From: an uncultured Alphaproteobacteria bacterium
Lineage (GTDB): Bacteria; Pseudomonadota; Alphaproteobacteria; CAAHEQ01; UBA3637
Length of the DNA stretch: 64,000 bases
NCBI GenBank assembly: GCA_944392785.1
Contig: CALXXW010000013.1
Coordinates: 1-64,000, forward strand
Direction: 5' to 3'
Made by a program: the position numbers and the translations under genes. Under the pieces are notes generated by a model. It was not told the DNA's origin, did no database searches, and was given only the letters and a program-made list of their open reading frames with translations. Below, in pieces: positions 1-8,394 of the stretch. Every line of letters begins with the position of its first letter. Within the stretch, counting starts at the first letter, position 1.

Positions 1-2
1 AG

Positions 3-617
3 CGATTTGTTTCTTTGATTGTAAAGCAACCAGAAATAATAGATAAGATGAAAAATTGGCAAGATACTTCTTTAGATGATAAGAAACAGATGCTTCAACA
101 AGTCGGAAAGGTTTTTGAATATGTCTATGGAACAGTTCCTGAGATTGTTTTCTTTACTCCGGAAGAAGAAAGAGCTAAACGCCGCACCCTAGGCTTAAAT
201 GAAGATGCTCCGATTAATGCAGCTTACTATCAAAACGGAAAAATTCATTTTAATGAGGAACGTTTACAAAGTAGTGATAATTTCTTTGCTGTATCCGTTA
301 TGTTTCATGAAGGAACGCATCATCGCCAACATTTGAATAATTTTGATAATTCATTGGTTAGGCGTATTTTTGATAGCAATCTAACAAATATTAATGTTTA
401 CGAGAATGAAACCAACAACAGAGACCGAGATTTGTATACGATGCAACCCTCGGAAATTCATGCTTACGGTCTTCAAGAATATGTTGAACAGCAAATTACC
501 GAAAAAACAGGAATAGATAAGGTTCATTATGCAGATTTAGGAAAAGAAATCAAAAATGTTCATAACAAGGCATTTTCGATGGCAAAGCTGGCACAATATC
601 GTTCGAAACAAAAATAA
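3..617 (+). CDS. HExxH zincin-like protein, 5' end outside window
   Basis: The reading frame is open to the left edge of the window, so this is probably the C-terminal part of a longer protein; a TTG at 15 is the first possible start inside the window but has no clear ribosome binding site. A zinc-peptidase-like HEGTH (HExxH) motif lies about residues 98-102 counted from that TTG, followed about 45 residues later by PSEIHAY, whose Glu could be the third zinc ligand, as in gluzincin-type peptidases. No signal peptide or membrane segment is visible in this part. The sequence is AT-rich compared with the ptsP region. Metal binding is inferred from the motif; the family and substrate are not recognised. 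An effector, toxin or mobile-element protein are all possible. Confidence 0.6.
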   Translation, partial: RFVSLIVKQPEIIDKMKNWQDTSLDDKKQMLQQVGKVFEYVYGTVPEIVFFTPEEERAKRRTLGLNEDAPINAAYYQNGKIHFNEERLQSSDNFFAVSVMFHEGTHHRQHLNNFDNSLVRRIFDSNLTNINVYENETNNRDRDLYTMQPSEIHAYGLQEYVEQQITEKTGIDKVHYADLGKEIKNVHNKAFSMAKLAQYRSKQK

Positions 618-835
618 ATTTACTTCGTAAACCGTGAGTTAAGCATCGCCAATTCAAACGACACGCATGGCGTCGCCGTTTTTTATATGAACAGTTTATC
701 CGGTGTATTCGGATACTTAGTCTTTTGATGATTTCTTCTGGCTTTAGGCATGTATTATCCGTTTAATATGCGAAAGAGTGTTTTTTTTGGCGGCTGTTTT
801 TAGGTTATTTTTTTAGATTTTTTTCTAAATAGATC

Positions 836-863
836 TTGACGTTCCTCTGGATTACAGCATAAT
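836..863 (+). promoter_or_regulatory. sigma70-type promoter for ptsP
   Basis: TTGACG at 836-841 and CATAAT at 858-863 are separated by 16 bp, and ptsP starts about 35 bases downstream. The 278-base gap before ptsP otherwise holds only a weak hairpin near 656-680 followed by a T-rich stretch, which may terminate the preceding gene. Confidence 0.6.
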
Positions 864-898
864 ATAAAACAGCTAAACAAGGAGGGCTCACCATATTG

Positions 899-3160
899 AT
901 GAAACACAAAGCCTTACATGAAATGATTTCGGCACGATATTTGATGCGAGAACTTCGTCGCTTGATGGCTCGTGATATGTCGATACAGGCACGCTTGGAT
1001 CGTATTGTGAGTTTATTGGCCGAATCACTTAACGTTGATGTGTGCTCCTGCTACATTTTACGACCGGGAGATTTATTGGAGCTATATGCAACGTATGGCT
1101 TGGATAAGAATGCACGGCATGAAACTTTCTTGCGTGTCGGTGAGGGGCTGGTCGGAGAAATCGCTCTGCAGCGTAAGCCGTTATTTAGCGAAGATGCATG
1201 GGCTCATCCCAGTTTTGTTTATAAACCTGAGACAAACGAAAAAGCTTTTAAATCTTTAGCGGGTGTACCGTTGATTCGATCGAATCGTTTGTTGGGTGTT
1301 CTGGTTATTCAAACGAAAAAAAAGCAGACGTATACATCTGAGACAATAGAGCTTTTGGAGACAGTTGCCATGGTTGTGGCCGAAATGTTGACCGGACAGC
1401 ATTTGACGGCTCCTGAACGAGAAAACGTTGCTCCCATGGGACGGCAAAAGTTGGATGCCGTATCGTTAATCGAAGGCTTTGCCATTGGCACCATAGCTAT
1501 TCATAAACGTATGAGTCAGGCAGTAAATCTATTGGCTAAAGATTCTCAACAGGAAATTCAGCGTTTGCATGCGGCTTTAGAAACGGTAGAGCAGGAAATC
1601 AACAAAATCTTGGCAACCTCACATATGACGGGCGAGCAATCCGCTATCTTTGACACGTATTTGATGTTTTTGAAAGATAAGGGTTGGATTCTAAAAATGA
1701 CTAAAGCCATTGAGGCGGGTTTAACCGCAGAGGCTGCCGTGCAAAAGGTTGGAGAAGAAATTGCAGAAAGAATGCAGATGATGACCGACCCTTATATTAA
1801 AGAGCGTGTTCATGATTTTAATGATCTTGGGGCTCGGGTCCTTAAGCATTTACGAGGCAAACCATCGGCATCTAAAAATAAGAAGATGTTAAAAAACACT
1901 ATTTTGGTTGCCAAAACATTAGGTCCCGCCGAACTATTGGATTATGATCTTTCTAAAATCAAGGGATTGATTTTAGAAGAGGGGTCGCAGACTATGCATA
2001 TGGTCATCGTGGCACGCTCATTAAATTTGCCGTTGGTCTGTGGTATTAAGAACGTCTGCTCGGTTTTGGCAGAGGGGGATTATGTTGCACTTGATGCTAC
2101 GGCTGGTATTGTGTATGTTAATCCGTCGGATGAGACATTAGACGACTTGAATACACGAACCGCTACGCGTCGCAAACTAGAGGCTAAATACCATCAGATA
2201 GCCTCTCTTCCGGCCGAAACCGTGGACGGAGTGGAAATTTCTTTAAATATCAACGCCGGTCTTTCAAATGATTTAACATTGCCTGAAAATACGTTGTTTC
2301 ATGGCGTCGGTCTTTATCGGACAGAATTGCCGTTTATGCTGTCTGATACACTACCGGACGTGCGCATGCAGGAGAATATCTATCGTCGTGTTTTAATCAA
2401 GGCAAAAGGACGTCCTGTTGTTTTTCGTACATTGGATATTGGCTCGGATAAAGTGTTGCCTTATTTTCATCATAAAGGTGAAGAAAATCCCGCAATGGGT
2501 TGGCGCTCTATTCGTATGACATTGGATCGCCGAGCGCTTTTACGAAATCAATTACGGGCCTTGATACATGCCGCAGCAGATCGTGAGCTATTTGTGATGT
2601 TTCCGATGATTTCAAGCGTGGATGAATTTTTGGAAGCAAAGGCAACGTTGAATATCGAATTGGAACGAGCTCGATTACAACAGGCTCATATGCCCCAAAA
2701 AGTAAAGGTTGGGACAATGATTGAGGTGCCCTCGTTAATTTTTTCCTTAGATCGCTTACTACGAGAGGTGGATTTTGTTTCGATCGGAACAAATGATTTG
2801 GCTCAGTTTTTATTTGCGGCAGATCGAGGGAACCCCAATATCTGGAATCGCTACGATAACTTGTCTCCGGCATTATTAAAAGCTTTAAGAATTATTGTAC
2901 ACCGGTGTCAGGAAGCCCACATTCCTTGCTCAGTTTGTGGTGAAATGGCCGGTCGTCCGCTTGAAGCAATGACTTTGGTGGCACTGGGATTTACCTCTTT
3001 ATCGATGAACCCGACGGCTTTGGGTCCGGTGAAAAGCGCCATTCGTGCGATGAACTATCAACAGCTGTCGGATTATTTAGAGAAACAACTGTCTGTCTCA
3101 TCTCGCTCACTGAGAGATCGGCTGATTTCATATGCGCGTGACCATGGGATTTTAATTTAA
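899..3160 (+). CDS. ptsP: PTS phosphoenolpyruvate-protein phosphotransferase PtsP (EI-Ntr)
   Basis: Enzyme I of the nitrogen-related PTS: it takes phosphate from PEP and passes it to an NPr-type HPr in a regulatory cascade in the cytoplasm. The N-terminus (about residues 25-165) is a GAF sensory domain, followed by the HPr-binding helical part, the phosphohistidine domain (TMHMVIVAR, His about 367) and the PEP-binding barrel ending in the conserved CGEMAGRP cysteine motif. Length (753 aa) fits the PtsP family. A TTG three bases upstream of the chosen ATG is also possible; GGAGG at 881-885 sits 10 bases from the TTG and 13 from the ATG. No HPr or PtsN gene is in the window, so its partners lie elsewhere. 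The glmU-like gene follows 12 bases later, suggesting co-transcription. Confidence 0.93.
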   Translation: MKHKALHEMISARYLMRELRRLMARDMSIQARLDRIVSLLAESLNVDVCSCYILRPGDLLELYATYGLDKNARHETFLRVGEGLVGEIALQRKPLFSEDAWAHPSFVYKPETNEKAFKSLAGVPLIRSNRLLGVLVIQTKKKQTYTSETIELLETVAMVVAEMLTGQHLTAPERENVAPMGRQKLDAVSLIEGFAIGTIAIHKRMSQAVNLLAKDSQQEIQRLHAALETVEQEINKILATSHMTGEQSAIFDTYLMFLKDKGWILKMTKAIEAGLTAEAAVQKVGEEIAERMQMMTDPYIKERVHDFNDLGARVLKHLRGKPSASKNKKMLKNTILVAKTLGPAELLDYDLSKIKGLILEEGSQTMHMVIVARSLNLPLVCGIKNVCSVLAEGDYVALDATAGIVYVNPSDETLDDLNTRTATRRKLEAKYHQIASLPAETVDGVEISLNINAGLSNDLTLPENTLFHGVGLYRTELPFMLSDTLPDVRMQENIYRRVLIKAKGRPVVFRTLDIGSDKVLPYFHHKGEENPAMGWRSIRMTLDRRALLRNQLRALIHAAADRELFVMFPMISSVDEFLEAKATLNIELERARLQQAHMPQKVKVGTMIEVPSLIFSLDRLLREVDFVSIGTNDLAQFLFAADRGNPNIWNRYDNLSPALLKALRIIVHRCQEAHIPCSVCGEMAGRPLEAMTLVALGFTSLSMNPTALGPVKSAIRAMNYQQLSDYLEKQLSVSSRSLRDRLISYARDHGILI

Positions 3161-3172
3161 GAAAGGAAAAAT

Positions 3173-3904
3173 ATGAGCCTTGTGAGGACAATCATTTTAG
3201 CCGCCGGCCACGGGACACGTATGCATTCTAATATACCAAAGGTTTTGCATCCCATTTGTGGTCGTCCGATGATAACCCTGTTATTGGAAAGTTTGAAACA
3301 GGTTGGTATAGATGATATTACGGTTGTCATTGCACCGGATGCGCCCAAGGTTGCTGAGGTTGTCTCGCCTTATAAAACAGTTGTACAGCAAGAACGCTTA
3401 GGAACGGCTCATGCCGTTTTGACTGCCGTTCGTGAGATGAAGCCGTTGGAAGGGTGTGTCCTTATTTTGTTCGGTGATAGTCCGTTGTTGTCACCGAATA
3501 CCATCCGGGCTATGATCCGGGGCTGTCAAACGGCTGATGTGGTCGTGCTAGGGTTTATCCCCCCCGATGCACGTCGTTATGGTCGGTTAATTATGGGAGA
3601 AAATGGCTTGGAGGCTATTGTGGAATACAAGGATGCGACTGAGGCTCAGCGACAGATCAAACTTTGTAATTCTGGTGCGATGTGCGTCAATGGTCGTTAT
3701 TTACGTCCTTTATTAGAAAAAATTAAAAATGATAATGCCGCGCATGAGTATTACTTGACAGATGTCGTCGGATTGGCTCGAGAGGCTGGTTTGAAAATGG
3801 ATGTTGTAATTGGTGATACGGATGAGTTGCACGGTGTTAATACTCCTGAGGAGTTAGAGTTGGCAGAAGAGCTCTATATTAAAAGAAATGGTGGTGTATG
3901 TTAA
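3173..3904 (+). CDS. GlmU-like UDP-GlcNAc pyrophosphorylase, uridylyltransferase domain only
   Basis: Nucleotidyltransferase of the GlmU N-terminal type, expected to make UDP-GlcNAc from UTP and GlcNAc-1-phosphate for peptidoglycan and lipid A. The signature LAAGHGTRM is at residues 9-17, then QERLGTAHA, GDSPLL, the RYGR turn, EYKDAT and HEYYLTDVV, all in GlmU order. The protein is only 243 aa; GlmU is usually about 450 aa and carries a C-terminal left-handed beta-helix acetyltransferase, which is absent here with no frameshift remnant after the stop. It begins 12 bases after ptsP behind GAAAGGAAAA. Either the acetyltransferase is a separate gene or GlcN-1-P acetylation is done differently. 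A related sugar-nucleotide transferase is a less likely alternative. Confidence 0.82.
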   Translation: MSLVRTIILAAGHGTRMHSNIPKVLHPICGRPMITLLLESLKQVGIDDITVVIAPDAPKVAEVVSPYKTVVQQERLGTAHAVLTAVREMKPLEGCVLILFGDSPLLSPNTIRAMIRGCQTADVVVLGFIPPDARRYGRLIMGENGLEAIVEYKDATEAQRQIKLCNSGAMCVNGRYLRPLLEKIKNDNAAHEYYLTDVVGLAREAGLKMDVVIGDTDELHGVNTPEELELAEELYIKRNGGVC

Positions 3905-4110
3905 AAAGAGTTTTTCTTATCAGCGTGGTTGTTTTCCTTGTTTTGCTGTTGTTGGCTTTTTTCGCGACACCTGAATTGACGCGAAAATGTACGGATTACT
4001 TGATGGTTTGTTTGCAAAGTCACATATCTTTGCCCTGGTATCAAAAAATCTGGGAGGAGTTGTTATGTGTAATGGTAAATGTTATTTGTGTTTTTGATCA
4101 GTTAATCTAA
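3898..4110 (+). CDS. small single-pass membrane protein, unrecognised
   Basis: A 70-residue frame whose ATG lies seven bases inside the end of the GlmU-like gene, so it could be read by translational coupling. Residues 5-23 form a strongly hydrophobic segment, followed by a short soluble part with several Cys and Trp residues. The upstream sequence GAAATGGTGGTGT gives only a poor ribosome binding site. I do not recognise a family. It may be a real small inner-membrane protein or a chance frame. Confidence 0.4.
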   Translation: MLKRVFLISVVVFLVLLLLAFFATPELTRKCTDYLMVCLQSHISLPWYQKIWEELLCVMVNVICVFDQLI

Positions 4111-4130
4111 ACAGGCTCTTTTGAGGGCAC

Positions 4131-4158
4131 TTGTCTTTTTTGAAGAATGGTGTATAAT
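4131..4158 (+). promoter_or_regulatory. sigma70-type promoter for glucokinase
   Basis: TTGTCT at 4131-4136 and a perfect TATAAT at 4153-4158, 16 bp apart. GGAG at 4181-4184 precedes the ATG at 4190. Confidence 0.65.
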
Positions 4159-4189
4159 AGAGGCATAAACGCATCAAAAAGGAGAAGAA

Positions 4190-5356
4190 ATGACGCGTCA
4201 AAATCTTGTTTTATTATCAGACGTTGGTGGAACAAACATCCGTTTTGCCTTGTATGAACAGGGAGCCTATACACATTTTGAAAAGTTTAAAGGAGAAGAC
4301 TTTGCCTCATATGAGGAAGCCATTGCTCAGTACCTGAAGAATAAGTCTGTCCGACCGACGATGATGGTTATCGGTGCTGCGGGAAAAATCAGTAATGGAC
4401 ATGTATCTGTCACGAATTCCCATCGAGGATTAGAAATTGATGCGGCTAGTCTGCGTAAGCATTTGAAACTTGACAAATGTATTTTGGTCAATGATTTGGT
4501 GCCATATGGTGTTTCGGTGCCTCGGTTGCCACAGAAAAATCTGGAGGATTTAGCCGGAGGTCATGGGACAAAAAAAGGGACAACTTTAATCGTGTGGCCG
4601 GGAACAGGCTTGGGGCTTTGCTATATTCAAGACGGTAAAGTGTGTGCTTCGGAATCAGGTCACATGAAAATTCAGTTGCCTTTGCCGATCGTGAATGAAA
4701 CAGATGACGATTTGACGGATGCTCAAGCGGGACAGCTTGATAAAGATATGGATTTGATGAAGTTTTTAGCTCGTAAAAGTATGGAAAAAGCAACGCGCCG
4801 TCAGGGTAAAGGTTTTGTGTCGGCTGAAGACGTTGTTTCCGGACGCGGGATTAAGAATGTGTATGATACGTTGACGGCTCCTCGGATGAATCGTCCGGAT
4901 TTGACACCGCGTGAAATTTCGGAGCTGGTCTTGAAAAATGATACGGCAGCTATTCGGGCTCATGAGACCTTTTTCCGCTTTTTTGGGGCTTTTGTCGGCA
5001 ATTTAGCCACTTCTTTGAAAGCAGGTCGTATCATCATTGGTGGCGATTTATTGCGTGTTTTACCTATGAAGATTCAAGAATCCGATTTTATCCCGCATTT
5101 TTTAAATTGTGGTCGTATGACGGATGATGCTATGGAAATGTCGGTTCAATTGGTCACACAGGATTATCCGTTTGCCATGGAAGGTCTGCGACTGATTGCA
5201 GACGATGTGTTGAAGAATGGCAAGAATACGTTAGTCAACCCAAATGATTTCTTTATTTCCAGCTTGCCGGAAAAGCAGGTGACTCTAGAGCAAAAGCGAA
5301 AGGTTTATCGTGCCCGTCGTTCCGCTTTAAATAAAGGATTTGAAGCCGAGTTATAA
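4190..5356 (+). CDS. glk: glucokinase (bacterial Glk family)
   Basis: ATP-dependent phosphorylation of glucose to glucose-6-phosphate in the cytoplasm. The ASKHA fold signature DVGGTN is at residues 11-16; VNDL (100-103) carries the catalytic Asp, PGTGLG (137-142) is the phosphate-binding turn, and ESGH (155-158) and the later FGAFVGNLA and IIGGD segments match E. coli Glk in order. At 388 aa it is longer than the roughly 320-residue E. coli enzyme; the extra length is a linker around 165-210 and a basic C-terminal tail. It has its own promoter and ends before a strong bidirectional terminator shared with ppdK. With the nearby glycogen genes and ppdK it forms a sugar-storage and glycolysis cluster. 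Confidence 0.9.
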   Translation: MTRQNLVLLSDVGGTNIRFALYEQGAYTHFEKFKGEDFASYEEAIAQYLKNKSVRPTMMVIGAAGKISNGHVSVTNSHRGLEIDAASLRKHLKLDKCILVNDLVPYGVSVPRLPQKNLEDLAGGHGTKKGTTLIVWPGTGLGLCYIQDGKVCASESGHMKIQLPLPIVNETDDDLTDAQAGQLDKDMDLMKFLARKSMEKATRRQGKGFVSAEDVVSGRGIKNVYDTLTAPRMNRPDLTPREISELVLKNDTAAIRAHETFFRFFGAFVGNLATSLKAGRIIIGGDLLRVLPMKIQESDFIPHFLNCGRMTDDAMEMSVQLVTQDYPFAMEGLRLIADDVLKNGKNTLVNPNDFFISSLPEKQVTLEQKRKVYRARRSALNKGFEAEL

Positions 5357-5448
5357 AAAATGCCCACCCAAAAAGCCGGAGGGCTTCTTTCTTAAGGAAG
5401 TAGGTTTTAATCAAACAGATATACCTCTTGATTAATAACACAGATGTA

Positions 5449-5485
5449 AAAAAATCCTCTCAGAAAAAATCTGAGAGGATTTTTT
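5449..5485. terminator. bidirectional rho-independent terminator between glk and ppdK
   Basis: AATCCTCTCAG and CTGAGAGGATT form an 11-bp perfect stem around a 7-base AAAAAAT loop, flanked by A-runs on one side and T-runs on the other, so it works for both converging genes. Confidence 0.9.
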
Positions 5486-5497
5486 GTTTTCATGCTT

Positions 5498-8155
5498 TTA
5501 CTTCCTTGCCAGCACGGCAGCTTGAGCGGCTGCCAAACGGGCGATAGGAACACGATAAGGCGAACAAGAGACACCATCCAGATATTGATTTAAATACTGA
5601 ATGGATGCCGGATCGCCACCATGTTCACCACAGATGCTCAAATAAAGGTTTGCCTTTGTTGAGCGTCCAGCCTGACAAGCCATAGCAATTAATTTACCCA
5701 CACCGTTTTGATCCAAGGATTGGAACGGATCGGATGGATAAATGCCCTTGGCGACAAAAGCGGGTAAGAAAGAACCGGCATCGTCACGGCTCATCCCCAA
5801 AGTTGTCTGAGTCAAGTCATTCGTTCCGAACTCAAAGAAGTCAGCGATTTCGGCAATTTCATCGGCCAATAAAGCAGCGCGAGGCAGCTCAATCATTGTT
5901 CCGACAAAGTATTCCACTTGACGTCCTTTTTCAGCAAAGACTTCTGCCGCTGTCTTATCAATAATAGCTTTGCAGATTTCCAGCTCTTTTTTGGAGGTAA
6001 TCAAAGGTACTTCAATTTCAGGAATGACTTTGATACCTTTGGCGGAAACTTCCAAAGCGGCTTCAATGATAGCGCGGGTTTGCATTTCGCAGATCTCCGG
6101 GAAGACAACAGCTAAGCGGCATCCGCGCAAGCCAAGCATAGGATTGGCTTCATGCAGCTGATGAGTCCGAGCAATAATCTCTTCGACGGAGATACCCATT
6201 TCTTGTGCAATGGCGACTTGCTCTTCGCGTTTGTTCGGCAAGAACTCATGCAAAGGCGGATCCAACAAACGAATGGTCACCGGCAGTCCGTCCATGATTG
6301 AGAACAAATCAATGAAGTCTTGACGTTGATAGGGCAATAATTTAGCCAAGGCCTTACGACGATCTGTTTCGGTATTAGCCAAAATCATTTCGCGCATGTG
6401 ATTGATGCGGCTTGGGTCAAAGAACATATGTTCCGTCCGGCATAGCCCGATACCTTCAGCGCCGAACATTTTAGCTGTCTTGGCATCTGTTGGGGTTTCG
6501 GCATTGGCCCGGACACGTAATTTCCGAACAGAATCAACCCAGCCCATAAATTCACCGAAGTCACCGGCCATTTCAGGGACAACCAGTTTAAGTGCTCCGG
6601 CCATGACCTGTCCGGTTGTTCCATCAATGGATAACATATCACCGGCTTTTAAGACGGTATCACCGACTTTCAAGAATTGACCTTCGTAATCGATGCGCAA
6701 TTCAGCGACACCTGATACGCACGGTTTACCCATTCCGCGAGCCACAACAGCTGCATGAGATGTCATACCGCCCCGAGCCGTTAAAATACCCTGAGAGACA
6801 TGCATACCGGCAATATCTTCCGGAGAAGTTTCCACACGTACCAAAACGACTTTACGTCCGGCTTCCGCAGCTTTTTCAGCCTCTTCGGCCGAGAAAACAA
6901 TTTCACCGACCGCAGCTCCCGGAGATGCTGGAAGACCCGTACAAATAGGTGTTTTCTTTTCGGATTTATCAAACATGGGGTGCAATAATTGATCCAGTTG
7001 AGCCGCATCCACACGCAGGATGGCGGTTTCTTTATCAATTAAACCTTCGCGCACCATATCAACGGCGATTTTCAAAGCCGCTGTTCCTGTGCGTTTTCCA
7101 TTGCGTGTTTGAAGCATCCATAACTTGCCATCTTGAATGGTAAATTCCATGTCTTGCATGTCCTTGTAATGAGCCTCTAATTTCGCACGGATCTGATTCA
7201 ATTCAGCGAACAGAGCAGGGAATTCTTCTTCCATGCAAGGCAAATCCAGTCCACGGCGTTCTTTGACTAATCTGGTCATTGGTTGAGGTGTACGAATACC
7301 GGCCACCACATCTTCACCTTGGGCATTTTTCAGATATTCACCGTAGAAATAATTTTCTCCTGTTGCCGGGTCACGAGAGAAGCAAACACCTGTTGCCGAA
7401 TTATCACCCGAGTTTCCAAAGACCATGGTTTGAACGTTAACGGCTGTTCCCCAGTCTCCCGGAATGTTATTCAATTTACGGTAGTAAATCGCCCGATCGA
7501 CCATCCAAGATCCGAACACGGCGCCAATACCGCCCCACAGTTGTTCCATAGGATCTTGCGGTAAAGGATGTCCATCATCTTCGCAGATTTTTTTGAATTG
7601 GTTGACAACTTCTTTCAGTTGTTCCACTGTCATTTGGTTGTCGAACTGATAGCCGTTTACTTCGCGGACATGATCCAGAACGTGTTCGAATTTGTGAGAG
7701 TCAACACCCATCACAACATCACCATACATTTGGATAAAGCGGCGATAGCTATCATAGGCAAATTTTTCATTGCCGGAAATAGCGGCCAAGCCTTTGACGG
7801 TTTCATCATTTAAACCTAGATTCAAAACCGTATCCATCATTCCGGGCATGGAAACGCGAGCGCCGGAACGAACCGAGAACAATAAAGGATTTGAAGCATC
7901 CCCGAATTTTTTACCCATTTTTGCTTCAATACCGGCCAGAGCAGCCAAGACCTGTTCTTTCAGTTCTGCTGGATAAGAATGGTTGTTATCATAATAATAT
8001 GTACAAACTTCTGTTGTAATTGTGAACCCCGGAGGAACAGGAACACCAACACGGCACATTTCGGCCAGGTTAGCACCCTTACCACCCAACAGGTTGCGCA
8101 TGGAGGCATCGCCTTCAGCAGCGCCGTCTCCAAAAGTATAAACCCATTTATTCAT
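5498..8155 (-). CDS. ppdK: pyruvate, phosphate dikinase
   Basis: Interconverts pyruvate, ATP and phosphate with PEP, AMP and PPi. The 885-residue length is typical. The N-terminal ATP-grasp part begins with LLGGKGANLAEM (22-33), the swivelling phosphohistidine domain has GGMTSHAAVVARG with catalytic His467, and the C-terminal PEP/pyruvate barrel carries SICGEHGGDP with catalytic Cys842. The ATG is preceded by AAGGA. It is monocistronic between the glk terminator and the divergent glgB. In fermentative organisms PPDK often runs toward pyruvate and yields ATP while consuming PPi, which fits the PFK at 34623 if that enzyme uses PPi. No convincing promoter was found in 8156-8394. Confidence 0.97.
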   Translation of the reverse strand: MNKWVYTFGDGAAEGDASMRNLLGGKGANLAEMCRVGVPVPPGFTITTEVCTYYYDNNHSYPAELKEQVLAALAGIEAKMGKKFGDASNPLLFSVRSGARVSMPGMMDTVLNLGLNDETVKGLAAISGNEKFAYDSYRRFIQMYGDVVMGVDSHKFEHVLDHVREVNGYQFDNQMTVEQLKEVVNQFKKICEDDGHPLPQDPMEQLWGGIGAVFGSWMVDRAIYYRKLNNIPGDWGTAVNVQTMVFGNSGDNSATGVCFSRDPATGENYFYGEYLKNAQGEDVVAGIRTPQPMTRLVKERRGLDLPCMEEEFPALFAELNQIRAKLEAHYKDMQDMEFTIQDGKLWMLQTRNGKRTGTAALKIAVDMVREGLIDKETAILRVDAAQLDQLLHPMFDKSEKKTPICTGLPASPGAAVGEIVFSAEEAEKAAEAGRKVVLVRVETSPEDIAGMHVSQGILTARGGMTSHAAVVARGMGKPCVSGVAELRIDYEGQFLKVGDTVLKAGDMLSIDGTTGQVMAGALKLVVPEMAGDFGEFMGWVDSVRKLRVRANAETPTDAKTAKMFGAEGIGLCRTEHMFFDPSRINHMREMILANTETDRRKALAKLLPYQRQDFIDLFSIMDGLPVTIRLLDPPLHEFLPNKREEQVAIAQEMGISVEEIIARTHQLHEANPMLGLRGCRLAVVFPEICEMQTRAIIEAALEVSAKGIKVIPEIEVPLITSKKELEICKAIIDKTAAEVFAEKGRQVEYFVGTMIELPRAALLADEIAEIADFFEFGTNDLTQTTLGMSRDDAGSFLPAFVAKGIYPSDPFQSLDQNGVGKLIAMACQAGRSTKANLYLSICGEHGGDPASIQYLNQYLDGVSCSPYRVPIARLAAAQAAVLARK

Positions 8156-8394
8156 TAAACATATTCCTTATATTTTATAAATCCAAAAACCACGTCCAGA
8201 AAGCTGATAGTGGAAAATCCTGTTTTTTTACCTAGATGCTTTATCATCTTTTTAATCAGAATGCAAGCTTTTTTTAAAAAAAAGTAAGGGTGGGGAAGAG
8301 ATATGAAAAAAATACACTCAAAAAAATTTTTTTACTTTCTTTTTTGACAAAAAAAATGTTATAACAAAAAAACAAATGAAGAAAGGGGAAATAG

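Noticed and set aside
2508-2873. 121-residue leftward frame inside ptsP
   Set aside because: Lies wholly opposite a conserved gene, with no family pattern; an antisense shadow.
8344-8365. TTGACA and TATAAC before glgB
   Set aside because: Only 10 bases separate them, too close for a sigma70 promoter; the region is a homopolymer-rich A/T stretch.
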